A stretch of 64,000 nt of DNA from Chlorobiota bacterium (GCA_016866305.1 VGMX01000007.1:28658-92657), one strand, 5' to 3'. Positions 19,588 to 29,957 are shown, counted from the stretch's first letter. The notes: generated by a model from the letters alone, not told the origin. Program-made: numbers and translations.

Positions 19588-19862
19588 GATGCTCCGGCTT
19601 GGTTGAAGAGATAATCGGTTGTTGCCCGAAAAAGGAAAAGATATGCTTTCTGGCGCTTTTGCTGAAACCTGTTTTTGGCAGCAGTGCCGATGCGGGATCG
19701 TTACCGGGCCACGTGCGGTTTTTTCCGGGATAGCGGGGTTTTGCCGGTTTCCGAACTTGCATAAAGTTTCTTAGATTTTGCTCCCCAACGTTTTCATCCG
19801 CATGAAAACGGGCGGGATCATCCTGATCCGGTTTTTCGGAGAGTAACCATGGTTATCCTGTT
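19588..19862. other. 275-base intergenic region with two small inverted repeats
   Basis: This region separates the divergent folD and DUF3109 genes. It holds an inverted repeat CGTTTTCAT/ATGAAAACG at 19789-19810, and about 10 bases further a short GGATCA/TGATCC stem followed by a run of T. The pair resembles a weak terminator or a leader structure ahead of the DUF3109-rpoN operon. No coding potential was seen. Confidence 0.3.
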
Positions 19863-20435
19863 ATGTCGCTTGTTTCCGTCGGCAATGTCCTCATAGATCG
19901 CGAAGTGCTGCTGGCCGAGTTCGCCTGTGACCTTGAGCACTGCAGGGGAGCCTGCTGCGTTGAGGGGGAGCTTGGTGCGCCGCTTACCCCGTCAGAGGCC
20001 ATGCAGCTCCAGGCGTTACCGGAAACGGTCGTGCGGATGCTGCCGGAAAAAAGTGTCCGGTACCTGCGCCGTCACGGTGCGGTTGAAATCTATCAGGGCG
20101 CGCCCTATACCCGAACCATCGAAGGGCGGGAGTGCGTTTACGCCTGCAGCCGTGGCGGCATCACGTTCTGCGCCATCGAAGCCGGATTCCGTGAAGGGCT
20201 TTCCGATTTCGACAAGCCGATTTCCTGCCGGCTCTTTCCGGTCAGGGTGCGCCGGAAATTCGGCCTTGACCATCTGGTTTACCAGCAACTCCCGATCTGC
20301 CGTTCAGCAAGAAAGCTCGGAGGGGAACGCCGGACGAAGCTTGTTGATTATATTGGTAAGGCGCTTGAATCAGCTTACGGCACCGAGTGGGTCAGCAGCC
20401 TGAAAGCTTTTTTGGATTCATCTCCCATATCCTGA
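19863..20435 (+). CDS. DUF3109 cysteine-rich protein
   Basis: The 190-residue protein contains cysteine pairs in FACDLEHCRGACCVEGELG, a middle CVYACSRGGITFCAIE, and DKPISCRLFPVR, the conserved pattern of DUF3109, related to YkgJ-type proteins thought to bind zinc or an iron-sulfur cluster. The molecular role is not known. Its stop codon overlaps the ATG of rpoN (TGATG), so the two are translationally coupled. Confidence 0.88.
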   Translation: MSLVSVGNVLIDREVLLAEFACDLEHCRGACCVEGELGAPLTPSEAMQLQALPETVVRMLPEKSVRYLRRHGAVEIYQGAPYTRTIEGRECVYACSRGGITFCAIEAGFREGLSDFDKPISCRLFPVRVRRKFGLDHLVYQQLPICRSARKLGGERRTKLVDYIGKALESAYGTEWVSSLKAFLDSSPIS

Positions 20436-21889
20436 TGCCAGAGATAAAGCTTCAACAGAAACAGAAGGCGCTTCTTTCTGCACAGCAGATACTCAGCAGC
20501 CAGCTTCTCCAGCTTCCGCTGATCAATCTCGAACAGAGGATATACGAAGAACTGCAGGAAAACCCGATGCTCGAAATTGCCGGCGAGCTGAAGGATACCG
20601 CAGGGGACATTGCCTCCGTTGACGACGGGACGGCCGATGACGACCTGTTCGATTCCCTCGATCGTTTCAGCAAGAGTGCCCTCAAGGAGCCGGTCAAGGC
20701 ATCTTCAGCAGCCGACGGTTCAGAAGGGCGCCTGAACTTCACCCATGAGAGCGCGCCCAGGGAACGGTTTTTCCAGGCGGTGCAGCACGACAGTTTCGAC
20801 GAGCAGCTTCTGCGCCAGCTTGTTCTGCAGGATGGAATCGGAGAGCGGGAGTTGCTCATCGCCATCGAAATTCTCGGAAATCTCGACCACGACGGCTACC
20901 TGACCGAAGATCCCGATGTCATTCATGATGGTTTGCAGCGGAACGGAATCGATGCCGATCACGACGAGGTCGCGGCGATCCTGAACAGAATCCACTTTCT
21001 CGATCCACCCGGAATCGGGGTGCGCGACCTTCGCCAGAGGCTGCTCGTGCAGCTCAGGCTTCGGGAATCCGGAACCGATCCCCTGACCCATGCTGCGGCC
21101 TGCCGCATCCTCGCCGAGTTTTACGACGACTTTCTGCACAAGCGCCATGACCGTCTGCTGAAAAAGCTCGATTTTTCAGCACAACGCATCGAGGAAGCCC
21201 TCGAACTCATCACCTCGCTCGATCCGCATCCGGTCGAGGTTTTTCATGACGAAGTCGGACACTACATCACGCCGGATTTCATCGTAACCTATGAAAACGG
21301 CGAACTGACCGCCGTGCTGAACGACCGCAGCTCGCTTTCGGTCAAGGTTACCGAAGCCTATAAGGGTATTCTGAAAAACCGCAAGGCTCCGAAGGACGGA
21401 AAACAGTTCATCCGCTACAACCTCATGCGGGCAAACGACTTTGCCGCGGCGCTCGCGATCCGCCGCCAGACGCTCCTGAAGGTGATCGAGTCGCTCATGA
21501 AGGCGCAGTACGCTTTTTTCGTGGCCGGTGCCGAGCACCTTGTCCCGCTTGGCATGAAGGCAATTGCCGCCGATACCGGTCTGGACATCTCCACCATCAG
21601 CCGAGCGGTGAACGGCAAATATGTGCAGACCCGTTTCGGAGTATTCGAGCTGAAATACTTTTTCAGCAGCGCACTCTCCACCGACGACGGGGAGGATCTG
21701 TCAAGCAAGATCATCCGGCAGAATATTTCGGAGATGATCAGAAGAGAGGATTCACGACAACCTCTGAGCGACGATGCCCTGACCTCGAATCTGCAGTCCA
21801 AAGGCATCAATATAGCCCGCAGAACGGTTGCAAAATACCGCGAACAAATGCAAATTCCAGTTGCAAGGTTAAGAAAAAAAATATTTTAA
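20435..21889 (+). CDS. rpoN: RNA polymerase sigma-54 factor
   Basis: Sigma-54 directs RNA polymerase to -24/-12 promoters that need AAA+ activators; in green sulfur bacteria nitrogen fixation is a likely target. The 484-residue protein has the Gln-rich region I ([15 protein letters not shown]), an acidic region II, a core-binding region, and the C-terminal RpoN box near the end with [15 protein letters not shown]. The ATG at 20435 is chosen because it begins exactly at region I and overlaps the upstream stop. Confidence 0.96.
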   Translation: MPEIKLQQKQKALLSAQQILSSQLLQLPLINLEQRIYEELQENPMLEIAGELKDTAGDIASVDDGTADDDLFDSLDRFSKSALKEPVKASSAADGSEGRLNFTHESAPRERFFQAVQHDSFDEQLLRQLVLQDGIGERELLIAIEILGNLDHDGYLTEDPDVIHDGLQRNGIDADHDEVAAILNRIHFLDPPGIGVRDLRQRLLVQLRLRESGTDPLTHAAACRILAEFYDDFLHKRHDRLLKKLDFSAQRIEEALELITSLDPHPVEVFHDEVGHYITPDFIVTYENGELTAVLNDRSSLSVKVTEAYKGILKNRKAPKDGKQFIRYNLMRANDFAAALAIRRQTLLKVIESLMKAQYAFFVAGAEHLVPLGMKAIAADTGLDISTISRAVNGKYVQTRFGVFELKYFFSSALSTDDGEDLSSKIIRQNISEMIRREDSRQPLSDDALTSNLQSKGINIARRTVAKYREQMQIPVARLRKKIF

Positions 21890-21903
21890 TACCTGTTTTC
21901 ACT

Positions 21904-22461
21904 ATGGGTCACAAGGGTCAGGAATCAAGGCCGTTGATACGCTCAACGACGGTACTCGGGGTCATCAGGGACGGCAAGGCGGCGCTCGGCAGCGACGGCC
22001 AGATGACGCTTGGCAACACGGTGCTCAAGCATTCCACGCGCAAAACCCGCCGCCTTTACCAGGGGCGCATCATTACCGGATTTGCCGGGGCGACCGCCGA
22101 TGCCGTCACGCTGCTCGACCGGTTCGAGGAGAAGCTCGACGCCTACAGCGGCCGGCTCGAACGCGCGGCCGTCGAGCTGGCCCGCGACTGGCGAACCGAC
22201 AAATACCTCCGGAGGCTTGAAGCCATGCTGGCCGTGGTGAGTCAGGACCGGGCACTCATCATTTCAGGCACCGGAGATGTGATCGAGCCCGAAGACGGTA
22301 TCGTGGCTATCGGCAGCGGCAGCATGTACGCGCTTGCCGCTGCACGTTCGCTCATGAAGCACACCCCGCTTTCGGCCCGGGAGATCGTTGATGAAAGTTT
22401 GAAGATTGCCGCCGATATCTGTATCTATACAAACGACCATATCGTTATTGAAGAGCTCTGA
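21904..22461 (+). CDS. hslV: ATP-dependent protease subunit HslV
   Basis: HslV is the proteolytic core of the HslUV protease, with an N-terminal threonine nucleophile. The sequence [19 protein letters not shown] matches the mature N-terminus, but 14 residues precede it (ending LIRS), so a propeptide must be removed. E. coli HslV has only the initiator Met to remove. Length is otherwise normal (185 residues). It lies 14 bases after rpoN and 50 bases before hslU. Confidence 0.95.
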   Translation: MGHKGQESRPLIRSTTVLGVIRDGKAALGSDGQMTLGNTVLKHSTRKTRRLYQGRIITGFAGATADAVTLLDRFEEKLDAYSGRLERAAVELARDWRTDKYLRRLEAMLAVVSQDRALIISGTGDVIEPEDGIVAIGSGSMYALAAARSLMKHTPLSAREIVDESLKIAADICIYTNDHIVIEEL

Positions 22462-22511
22462 ACCGCAGGGGGAACTTCGCCGGTTTTTCCAAGTAATTAC
22501 AACTCCAAGCA

Positions 22512-23984
22512 ATGACCATTCACAGCGACTCGGAAGCCGCTTTACAGACCGAAGGAAAAAGTGCGATTGCCGCACATAACCTCACCCCCAACCAGATTGT
22601 CGGGCTTCTCGATAAATATATCATCGGCCAGAAGGAGGCCAAGAAATCCGTGGCTATCGCCCTGCGCAACAGGCTGCGACGCCAGCATGTGGGCGACGAC
22701 CTCCGCGAGGAGATCATGCCGAACAATATTATCATGATCGGGCCCACCGGTGTTGGCAAGACCGAAATCGCACGCCGGCTCGCCAAGCTTGCCAGGGCTC
22801 CGTTCGTGAAGGTCGAGGCATCCAAGTTCACCGAGGTGGGCTACGTGGGGCGCGACGTGGAGTCGATGATCCGCGACCTGGTTGACCAGTCGGTGGCCAT
22901 GGTGCGCAGCGAAAAGTCCGAAGAGGTGAAGGAAAAAGCCGCCGTGCTCGTCGAGGAGCGGCTGCTCGACATTCTTCTGCCTCCGGCCCCCTCTGCGCGG
23001 GGTCGGGACGAAGACGAAGCTGAAACGGACGACCTCTCTGCGGCCATGGTGCCTGCCGACGAGAACGACATCTCCCGGGAGGTGAACCGCCGGAGCCGTG
23101 AGAAGATGCTCGAGCGGCTGCGCAGCGGAAGGATGGAGGATCGTCAGATTGAAATGGACACGGCCAGTGAAAATCCCGGCGGCATGATGCAGATTTTCGG
23201 TCCGCTCGGCCAGATGGAGGAGATCGGCAACATCATGCAGGACCTCATGAGCGGCCTTCCCCGCAAGCGCAAGAAGCGCCGCGTTTCGATCGCCGAAGCC
23301 CGCAGGCTTCTTGAACAGGAGGAGGTGCAGAAGCTGATCGACATGGACGCGGTGGTCAAGGACGCCATCAGCAAGGTGGAGCAGTCGGGCATCGTGTTCA
23401 TCGATGAAATCGACAAGATCGCCGCCCCATCGACCGGTTCCGGCAGCGGCAAGGGTCCCGACGTGAGCCGCGAGGGCGTGCAGCGTGACCTGCTGCCCAT
23501 TGTGGAAGGCTCCAACGTGGCCACCAAGTACGGCATGGTGAAGACCGATCACGTGCTTTTCATTGCATCCGGCGCATTCCATGTTGCCAAGCCTTCGGAC
23601 CTGATTCCCGAGCTGCAGGGCCGTTTTCCCATTCGCGTCGAGCTGAAAAGCCTGACCGAGGAGGACTTCTACAAGATCCTTACCCAGCCCAAGAACGCGC
23701 TCATCAAGCAGTACCGGGCACTGCTCGTCACCGAGGGGGTTGAACTCGAATTCACTGACGGCGCCATCCTCGAAATCGCACGCACTGCGGCCAAGGTCAA
23801 CGAGAGCGTGGAGAACATAGGCGCCCGAAGGCTGCACACCATCCTGACCAACCTGCTCGAGGAGCTGATGTTCAACATTCCCGAGAGCATGAGCGAGGAG
23901 AAGGTGATCATCGACGAGGCCATGGTGCGCCTGAAGCTTTCTGCGATTGCGTCCGACCGCGATCTGAGCCAGTACATTCTTTAA
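22512..23984 (+). CDS. hslU: HslU ATPase subunit of the HslUV protease
   Basis: HslU is the AAA+ unfoldase that feeds proteins to HslV. The 490-residue protein has Walker [10 protein letters not shown], an I-domain of about 150 residues rich in charged residues, Walker B in [14 protein letters not shown], and the short C-terminal tail ending QYIL that inserts into HslV. All elements are intact. It follows hslV in the same operon and is followed by aroQ after 12 bases. Confidence 0.97.
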   Translation: MTIHSDSEAALQTEGKSAIAAHNLTPNQIVGLLDKYIIGQKEAKKSVAIALRNRLRRQHVGDDLREEIMPNNIIMIGPTGVGKTEIARRLAKLARAPFVKVEASKFTEVGYVGRDVESMIRDLVDQSVAMVRSEKSEEVKEKAAVLVEERLLDILLPPAPSARGRDEDEAETDDLSAAMVPADENDISREVNRRSREKMLERLRSGRMEDRQIEMDTASENPGGMMQIFGPLGQMEEIGNIMQDLMSGLPRKRKKRRVSIAEARRLLEQEEVQKLIDMDAVVKDAISKVEQSGIVFIDEIDKIAAPSTGSGSGKGPDVSREGVQRDLLPIVEGSNVATKYGMVKTDHVLFIASGAFHVAKPSDLIPELQGRFPIRVELKSLTEEDFYKILTQPKNALIKQYRALLVTEGVELEFTDGAILEIARTAAKVNESVENIGARRLHTILTNLLEELMFNIPESMSEEKVIIDEAMVRLKLSAIASDRDLSQYIL

Positions 23985-23996
23985 ACAACCCTGTCC

Positions 23997-24461
23997 ATGA
24001 GCACCCATTCGATCCTTGTCCTGAACGGCCCGAATCTCTCCAGGCTCGGCAAACGCGAGCCGGAGGTTTACGGCGCCATAACGCTTGCAGAGATCAATCG
24101 CGGACTTGCAGAAAGCTTTCCCGATGTGACGTTCGAATTCTTCCAGTCGGAAAAGGAGGGGGATCTGCTTGAAAAGCTTTTCCACTGCGAGGACAACGGC
24201 GGAATCAGCGGCGTGGTGCTCAACGCCGGTGCGCTCACGCATTACTCCATAGCGTTGCGCGACGCCATCAGCGCCGTGAAGCTGCCGATCGTTGAGGTGC
24301 ACCTCTCGAACATCTATGCCCGCGAAGCGTTCCGTCGCACCTCGGTGATTTCCGAGGTCTGCACCGGCGTCATCAGCGGCTTCGGACCGGACAGCTATCA
24401 CCTCGGTGTCAGGGCGCTCATCACGATAGCCATGAAGAAGGAGCGGGAAGCAGGAAGATAG
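23997..24461 (+). CDS. aroQ: 3-dehydroquinate dehydratase, type II
   Basis: AroQ removes water from 3-dehydroquinate in the shikimate pathway. The 154-residue protein starts with the family signature [21 protein letters not shown], carries the catalytic Tyr in that segment, and has [18 protein letters not shown] and VEVHLSN with the catalytic His. Length is normal for a dodecameric type II enzyme. The gene ends just where a phosphofructokinase remnant begins. Confidence 0.96.
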   Translation: MSTHSILVLNGPNLSRLGKREPEVYGAITLAEINRGLAESFPDVTFEFFQSEKEGDLLEKLFHCEDNGGISGVVLNAGALTHYSIALRDAISAVKLPIVEVHLSNIYAREAFRRTSVISEVCTGVISGFGPDSYHLGVRALITIAMKKEREAGR

Positions 24462-24810
24462 GCGCCTTTTCCAAGGAACGGAGCGGGATTGTCATTGTTG
24501 CCGAAGGTGATGAACCGGGAGGAGCCATGAAAATTGCCGAAAAGGTACGAAGGGAACACCCCGAACTCGATGTGCGCGTTTCGATTCTTGGCCACATCCA
24601 GCGTGGGGGAAGTCCCTCGGCCAACGATCGCATCAATGCCACGAGGATGGGTGTTGCTGCAGTCGAGGCCCTGCTCGACGATCAGAAAAGCATCATGTGA
24701 TCGGCCTGGACAATGGAAAAATCGTTCAGGTGCCCTTCAACAAGGCCGTGAAGCTGAATCACAGTTTCAGCACCGAATTGCTTGATATTCAGAAGCTGCT
24801 CAATATCTAA
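24462..24810 (+). pseudogene. pfkA: Remnant of 6-phosphofructokinase (C-terminal part)
   Basis: Right after the aroQ stop, one frame reads [21 protein letters not shown] and then [19 protein letters not shown], the conserved late region of bacterial 6-phosphofructokinase, including the GHIQRGG substrate-binding motif. A TGA stop interrupts it at about 24698; the neighbouring frame then continues [18 protein letters not shown] to a TAA at 24810, matching the PfkA C-terminus. No N-terminal two thirds is present. It is a truncated, frameshifted pseudogene. Confidence 0.82.
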
Positions 24811-24898
24811 CGTGCCGCGCTCTCATTTTCGGGGTTGTTCGCCGAATTTTCCGACAGTGACGGCCTGATCTTTCGGATGCAGCCGGATGTTGCCGGGT

Positions 24899-26059
24899 TC
24901 ACGGCTTCTTGCCGACGGGAGCCAGATAGATGGTGAACTCTTCCTTTCCGTCAACCCTGAGCAGGCTGTCCATGGCGTCCTGGTCGTATGCCGCGATGGC
25001 GCAGGTCCCGGCATCGATGGCTTCGCATGCAAGATAGAGGTTCTGGCAGACGTGGCCTGCGTCGAGGGCGATCACCTTGTGGGCGGCCGGTCCGTAGCGC
25101 CACTCCATGCGATAGGGGATGACGGTCCAGATGAAGGTGAGTGCCGCCTCTGCGGCAAACTGCTGGCCGAGAGCCGCCCTTGTGATCCTGCGCTCCAGGT
25201 TTTCTTCGGCGAATTCGAAGAGAAGCTGGTGTTCGAGGGGAAGATAGCGGTAGATTCCCTGTTCGAGTCCGGTGACGCGGTTTATCGAGAGGTATGTTTC
25301 GAAGGCGTGCCGGCATCCGGCCGAGGGCACGGTTCTCAGGGCGTGGCCGGCATCGAGTCTGACCCTGATTCCCTGGGTCGACCAGAGCAGGAAGGAGAGT
25401 TCTCCGAGCGAGAGGGGGCGGTCGCCGTAGGTACGGCAGCTCTGCCGTTTTGCGATGGCTGTCCGGAGGTCGATATGCCCGATGTCCGTCAGGGTTTCGA
25501 TTTTCGGCAGTTCCTTTTTTTCAGCCTGTGGATCACAGGGCTTCTCGACGGGCGGGGGTGGAATCCTGCGGTTCTGGTCTGTTTCCGAGAAGTCGAATGT
25601 CTGCCGGATGAAGTCCTTGAGGAAATATCGGTGCGCCTCGAAACGGCTGGTGTCCATGGGGCAATGGTTTTTGGTTGATGCGAAAAACTCGCTGAGCACC
25701 AGATCGAACCCGTAAGCCAGCGGGAGGCCCTCAATCTCCTCTGCCGCGAACCACCGCAGGCGCTGGCCTTCGTGCAGGGGTATCGTTTCTGCCGCCACGT
25801 CAAGCTCCATCAGGAAAATGTGCTCGACGCGGTCCTCGAAATCATAAACCGCGTAGCGGCGGCAGGCGGAGACATCGGTTTCGATCTCTTCCCGCATCTC
25901 CCGCACGATGCACGATTCGGGGGTCTCTCCCTCATCGACGTGGCCGCCGGGCAGGTCCCACATGTTCGGATAGGCAATATCTGCCCTGTCGTCCCTCTGG
26001 AGCAGCAGCACTTCGTTGCGGCTGTTCAGAAAGATGATGCTCGATCCGGAACGTTTCAT
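24899..26059 (-). CDS. NUDIX hydrolase fused to SagB-type nitroreductase
   Basis: The 386-residue protein joins two enzymes. Residues 1 to about 130 are a NUDIX hydrolase with the box beginning GGHVDEGETPESC and ending REEIE (residues 38-60). Residues about 190-386 are an FMN nitroreductase-like domain of the SagB/ThcOx kind (KRQSCRTYGDRPLSLGELSFLL, then LDAGHVCQNLYLACEA). A Pro-rich linker separates them. NUDIX domains cleave nucleoside diphosphate derivatives; the combined role is unknown. No peptide or YcaO gene lies nearby. Confidence 0.85.
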   Translation of the reverse strand: MKRSGSSIIFLNSRNEVLLLQRDDRADIAYPNMWDLPGGHVDEGETPESCIVREMREEIETDVSACRRYAVYDFEDRVEHIFLMELDVAAETIPLHEGQRLRWFAAEEIEGLPLAYGFDLVLSEFFASTKNHCPMDTSRFEAHRYFLKDFIRQTFDFSETDQNRRIPPPPVEKPCDPQAEKKELPKIETLTDIGHIDLRTAIAKRQSCRTYGDRPLSLGELSFLLWSTQGIRVRLDAGHALRTVPSAGCRHAFETYLSINRVTGLEQGIYRYLPLEHQLLFEFAEENLERRITRAALGQQFAAEAALTFIWTVIPYRMEWRYGPAAHKVIALDAGHVCQNLYLACEAIDAGTCAIAAYDQDAMDSLLRVDGKEEFTIYLAPVGKKP

Positions 26060-26225
26060 GAGCGGATTGTCTTTGCGTTTATTCCTATGATAGCGGTTTC
26101 CTTCCGTTTTTCATCATCCCGCCGCCGTATCCGGATTTTGCCCGAATGTTCCGGCAGATACCTATCTTGTTCTGAACCGGTTTCCGGATTCAACTGACTT
26201 TTTTGAACCTGTATCGGATTCCGTT

Positions 26226-26759
26226 ATGGAAAAGACTGCTTCAAGGGAACTGCTCACCGGGCTTTTCGAGGAATATGCAGCCTGGTATTCGACTCTTGCT
26301 GAAGAGTACGGCAGTCTGCCGCGCTCGGTTTCCGGAGTCGACAAGGATGGTCTCCAGTTCATCTTTCTGCTTGATACACTGGATATGCACCACATGGCGC
26401 GTAACAAATTCGTCCGTTTTGTGCTCGATGAGCTGAAGTCCGTCGCATACGCATACGGGTCGCTCGAACTGCGTGGCGACAGCGATGAGGGGCAGATCGA
26501 AGAGGTGCTCGATGTCGTGGCTGCTGATTCGGGATACTGTATTTCCGGGAGCTGGCAGGTGGTTCGAGGCGAAGAGGGCAAGGTTACCGGACTTGTTCAT
26601 CTCGGGAGCCGTGAAGGCACCGATATCATGAAACATTCCGGTTCGTGGTTCCTTGCCGGTTCGATCCGCTTTTCGGAAGCCGAAAAACGGAAGTACGGTT
26701 CTCTGTGGGAGGATGCAAGACCGGGCATTGTTTTCAAGCAGAGGAATGATGCCGATTGA
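26226..26759 (+). CDS. Conserved hypothetical protein
   Basis: The 177-residue soluble protein is mixed alpha/beta, with a charged N-terminal helix (RELLTGLFEEYAAWYSTLAEE), a central DTLDMHHMARNKFVRFVLDE helix and a beta-rich C-terminal half. I do not recognise a family. Codon use matches the neighbouring core genes and the gene ends with a rho-independent terminator, so it is probably real. The ATG at 26226 fits the start of the helical domain. Confidence 0.6.
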   Translation: MEKTASRELLTGLFEEYAAWYSTLAEEYGSLPRSVSGVDKDGLQFIFLLDTLDMHHMARNKFVRFVLDELKSVAYAYGSLELRGDSDEGQIEEVLDVVAADSGYCISGSWQVVRGEEGKVTGLVHLGSREGTDIMKHSGSWFLAGSIRFSEAEKRKYGSLWEDARPGIVFKQRNDAD

Positions 26760-26776
26760 CTTGTTGTGCTCAACGA

Positions 26777-26816
26777 CAACCGCCCTGCGCATGTTCCGGC
26801 AAGGCGGTTGCTTTTT
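26777..26816 (+). terminator. Rho-independent terminator
   Basis: CAACCGCC pairs with GGCGGTTG across an 18-base loop and is followed by CTTTTTC. It lies 17 bases after the hypothetical gene ending at 26759, between it and the converging chlorosome-like gene. Confidence 0.65.
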
Positions 26817-26826
26817 CAATCGGGGA

Positions 26827-27051
26827 TTACTGTTTCGGGGCTGTTGCCGAACTGATGCCGCTGGCGACACCCTGGACAAGCTGCAGGGCCATGTTGACCG
26901 AGCTTGTCATGAGGGTGGCACAGAGGCTGGTGCAGGACTCGACGAGCGAGAGCGCCGATACTGCGCCGTTGCCCGCCATGTCGGCCGCGTTCTGGACCGG
27001 GTTGCCGACTGCATTGAAGAGGTCTGAAAAAACGCCGTTTGAGTTTGCCAT
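26827..27051 (-). CDS. Chlorosome envelope protein candidate (CsmB/CsmF family)
   Basis: The 74-residue protein has no charged core: it starts MANSNGVFSDLFNAVGNPV and is made of alternating small and hydrophobic residues with repeated VESCTS and LQLVQGVASG elements. Size, composition and N-terminus resemble the CsmB group of chlorosome envelope proteins, which sit in the lipid monolayer around bacteriochlorophyll aggregates. The match is by general resemblance, not by a strict motif, so another small amphipathic protein is possible. Confidence 0.5.
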   Translation of the reverse strand: MANSNGVFSDLFNAVGNPVQNAADMAGNGAVSALSLVESCTSLCATLMTSSVNMALQLVQGVASGISSATAPKQ

Positions 27052-27222
27052 GGCTGTAAGGGTTTATAGGGTTGCATTGAAAGGGATACCGGAAACAGTC
27101 GGGATGCCGGCCGGAAAACGCCGTTGAGCGGGCATCATGCACAATAAGGGAAGATATGACATAATCGGGCCAATAGCATACGGTCCCGTGTGCTTCTGGC
27201 GGTAAACACCTGAAAATTATCG

Positions 27223-28701
27223 ATGCGGAACGAAATCCGGGAGCTCGAGCCCCGCGAGGTGTGGGAACAGTTCTACCGGCTCACCCGGGTGCCCCGTCCT
27301 TCGGGACACGAAGAAAAAATCAGGAGCTTCATGGCTGATTTCGGCCGGCAGCTCAGGCTGGAAACGCTTATTGACAGGGCAGGGAACGTCATCATCCGCA
27401 AGCCTGCGACTCCCGGCATGGAAAATCGCAAGGGGGTGATCCTGCAGGCCCATCTCGACATGGTGCCGCAGAAGAACGCCGGAACAGCGCATAATTTCCT
27501 TCACGATCCCATAGAGCCCTTCATCGATGGAGGGTGGGTGCGGGCACGCGGCACCACGCTTGGCGCCGACAACGGCATCGGGGTGGCCGCAGCCATGGCC
27601 GTGCTCGCCTCCGCCACGGTACGGCACGGTCCCGTCGAGGCGCTTTTCACCAGCGAGGAAGAGACCGGCATGGGAGGTGCTGCCGGTCTGCAGCCGGGGG
27701 TGCTGCACGGCGATATTCTCCTGAACCTCGATTCGGAGGATGAAGGGGAGTTGTTCATCGGCTGCGCAGGCGGTCTTGACGGTACCATGACTTTCCGGTA
27801 TGACACAACCATGCTGCCTTCCGGCTATACCGGATACCTCATCAGGGTAAGCGGTCTCAGGGGCGGTCACAGCGGCATGGACATCCATCTTGGACGCGGC
27901 AACGCCAATAAAATCATGAACCGGTTGCTGCATGCAGGGTACCGCTCTCATGGATTGCTCCTCTCTGAAATCGAGGGAGGCAGCCTCCGTAATGCCATTG
28001 CGCGCGAAGCATCGGCCACGGTTGCCGTCCCGTCACAGCATGCCGAACGCTTTCTTCAGGATTTCAGGGACCAGGCCAGGGCGATACAGGCCGAACTGTC
28101 TGCTGCCGATCCTTTGCTGCTTCTTGAGGCAGGCAAGGTTTCGACGCCGCTGCAGGTCATCGAAGAGGGTGTGTTCGCCCGGTCGCTCATGGCCGTCCAT
28201 GCCTGTCCGAACGGCGTCATGCGCATGAACAGCCGGATGGAGGGGATTGTGGAAACCTCCGGCAACCTTGCGATCGTGAAATCGGGCGACGGTGCCCTTG
28301 TCGTCACGTGCCTGCTGCGCAGTTCGGTCGATTCAGCGTGCGAAGATCTTGCATCGAGCATTGAAAGCGTATTCGGGCTCGCCGGAGCGGATGTTGTTTT
28401 TGGCGGCGGGTATCCCGGCTGGAAGCCCGATTTCGATTCGCCGATTCTTGCCCTCATGCAGGAGGTCTATCGTCAGCGGTTCGGACGCCAGGCCAGGGTA
28501 CGCGTGGTGCATGCCGGACTGGAGTGCGGCATTATCGGCGCCACCTATCCGCGTCTCGACATGATCTCCTTCGGACCCACCATCCGCTCTCCCCATTCCC
28601 CTGACGAGAAAGTGGAGATAGCATCGGTTGCGAAATTCCGGGATTTTCTCGTGGAGATTCTGCTCAGAGTTCCTGCAGCGCGTTCTTCAATGCAGCAATA
28701 A
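27223..28701 (+). CDS. pepD: Cytosol nonspecific dipeptidase (aminoacyl-histidine dipeptidase)
   Basis: The 492-residue metallopeptidase cleaves dipeptides such as Xaa-His in the cytoplasm. The M20-family zinc motifs are intact: QAHLDMVPQKN, the bridging Asp in TTLGADNGIGVAAAMAVL, and the general-base region EEETGMGGA. The C-terminal His lies in PTIRSPHSPDEKV. Length is normal. The 3' end overlaps the convergent hypothetical gene by 38 bases. Confidence 0.94.
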   Translation: MRNEIRELEPREVWEQFYRLTRVPRPSGHEEKIRSFMADFGRQLRLETLIDRAGNVIIRKPATPGMENRKGVILQAHLDMVPQKNAGTAHNFLHDPIEPFIDGGWVRARGTTLGADNGIGVAAAMAVLASATVRHGPVEALFTSEEETGMGGAAGLQPGVLHGDILLNLDSEDEGELFIGCAGGLDGTMTFRYDTTMLPSGYTGYLIRVSGLRGGHSGMDIHLGRGNANKIMNRLLHAGYRSHGLLLSEIEGGSLRNAIAREASATVAVPSQHAERFLQDFRDQARAIQAELSAADPLLLLEAGKVSTPLQVIEEGVFARSLMAVHACPNGVMRMNSRMEGIVETSGNLAIVKSGDGALVVTCLLRSSVDSACEDLASSIESVFGLAGADVVFGGGYPGWKPDFDSPILALMQEVYRQRFGRQARVRVVHAGLECGIIGATYPRLDMISFGPTIRSPHSPDEKVEIASVAKFRDFLVEILLRVPAARSSMQQ

Positions 28702-29017
28702 GCCCGTCGAGGGTTTCTATCCTGTCGATCTCCTCCTTCTCCATGAGCGGTTCGATATCGCCGTTTTTACGGTAAATCACCGGGTAGCGGGCGGTACGGC
28801 CATATTTCCTTTCGAACTCGTCGCGATGCAGAAACTCCATCGGAACGCCAACCCCAACGCGGAACTCCCTCCAGGCCTGTTTTTCGGCAAAAGCATCGTG
28901 TGTGAGATTGCAGAGACTGCACTGGTAGGTTTCCGGGCTGAGAATCTTGTGCCCGATATCGAGCAGCCCGCTTACAGGCCCGCTGTCCGAATTGTAGACG
29001 AATACGATTGTGGTCAT
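28664..29017 (-). CDS. Conserved hypothetical protein with CxxC
   Basis: The 117-residue protein starts [20 protein letters not shown], followed by [17 protein letters not shown], which gives a CxxC pair in a strongly patterned segment. It looks like a small widespread bacterial family of unknown function with a thioredoxin-like beginning. I infer no reaction. It converges on pepD and overlaps its last 38 bases. Confidence 0.65.
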   Translation of the reverse strand: MTTIVFVYNSDSGPVSGLLDIGHKILSPETYQCSLCNLTHDAFAEKQAWREFRVGVGVPMEFLHRDEFERKYGRTARYPVIYRKNGDIEPLMEKEEIDRIETLDGLIAALKNALQEL

Positions 29018-29116
29018 TCAGGTCAGGTTGCTGCCCACAGCGGCATGTTGCATCCGGAAGGCAGGTTGTTCATGCCAGGATAGTATCGTTTACAATATAA
29101 ACACGATTCAACATCA

Positions 29117-29708
29117 AATCAATCCATCGGAAGATGAAAAGGCAAAGCACCGCCCCGAGGTGATCGTGCCGGAAATCGAGGCAATCCGCACGGAGCGTTT
29201 CTATGCTTACGAAGAGCAGGGCATCCAGGTGGTGCCTTCGGTCCGTGCCGCCAATTTCACCATGAACCGAAAGGCGATCCGCGACCTGGCCGCAAGGGAA
29301 CTCGGCCTGCGTACGGCGGACTACCGCTACGCTTCGTCGCTTGAAGAGCTGGAGGAGGCAGTTGCTCAGGTTGGCCTGCCCTGCGTTGTCAAGCCGATGA
29401 TGAGCTCCTCGGGCAAGGGTCAATCGATTGTGCGCAGCAGCGAGGATATCGAGAAGGCATCGAGCTGCTTCGCCCGGGAGCAAGCGCGGTCATTCTTGCC
29501 GGCAATGCCGGAATCGATCCTCAGTTCAGCGGTCCGGAAGATGCGCTCGGCGTCCCGGGAACCGATATCCGTATATTCGGCAAACCCGTTACCCGCCCCT
29601 ATCGGCGCATGGCTGTTGCGCTTGTCGCCGGAGAGCCCGACGGGGATGTCGATGAACTGCGGCAGAAGGCTGCCGAATGCGCTGCGAAAGTCGAAGTTGC
29701 AGTGAAGG
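29117..29708 (+). pseudogene. purT: Remnant of phosphoribosylglycinamide formyltransferase 2
   Basis: One frame reads [20 protein letters not shown], then [19 protein letters not shown] and [18 protein letters not shown], which are central PurT (ATP-grasp) motifs. From about 29,480 the neighbouring frame gives [16 protein letters not shown] and [17 protein letters not shown], the C-terminal PurT motifs. The N-terminal substrate domain and the whole middle are missing and the parts are in different frames. PurT would make formylglycinamide ribonucleotide from formate; this copy cannot. Confidence 0.8.
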
Positions 29709-29957
29709 TGCAGGGCTTTCAGATTCTCACGGGCCGGCCATCCTCCGATTTCTCTTCGGTTTTCTATACCGTACTCGTATTCAGCGACGTACTGCTGGTG
29801 CTTGTCTCGCTCCGCTACAGTTCCGGCTATCCGGTACTTTTCAGAAACTCGGGATTTGCCGTCGCCGCCGGTCAGTGAGCAGTGGGCAGGAGGAGAGCGG
29901 AGCACAGAGAATCGGGTGACGGGGAAACAGGTAAAAAAACGATCAGGAGGATAACCC

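Noticed and set aside
22542..24401. A 619-codon minus-strand frame opposite hslU and aroQ
   Set aside because: It is the shadow of GC-rich hslU codons; both sense genes are complete with all motifs.
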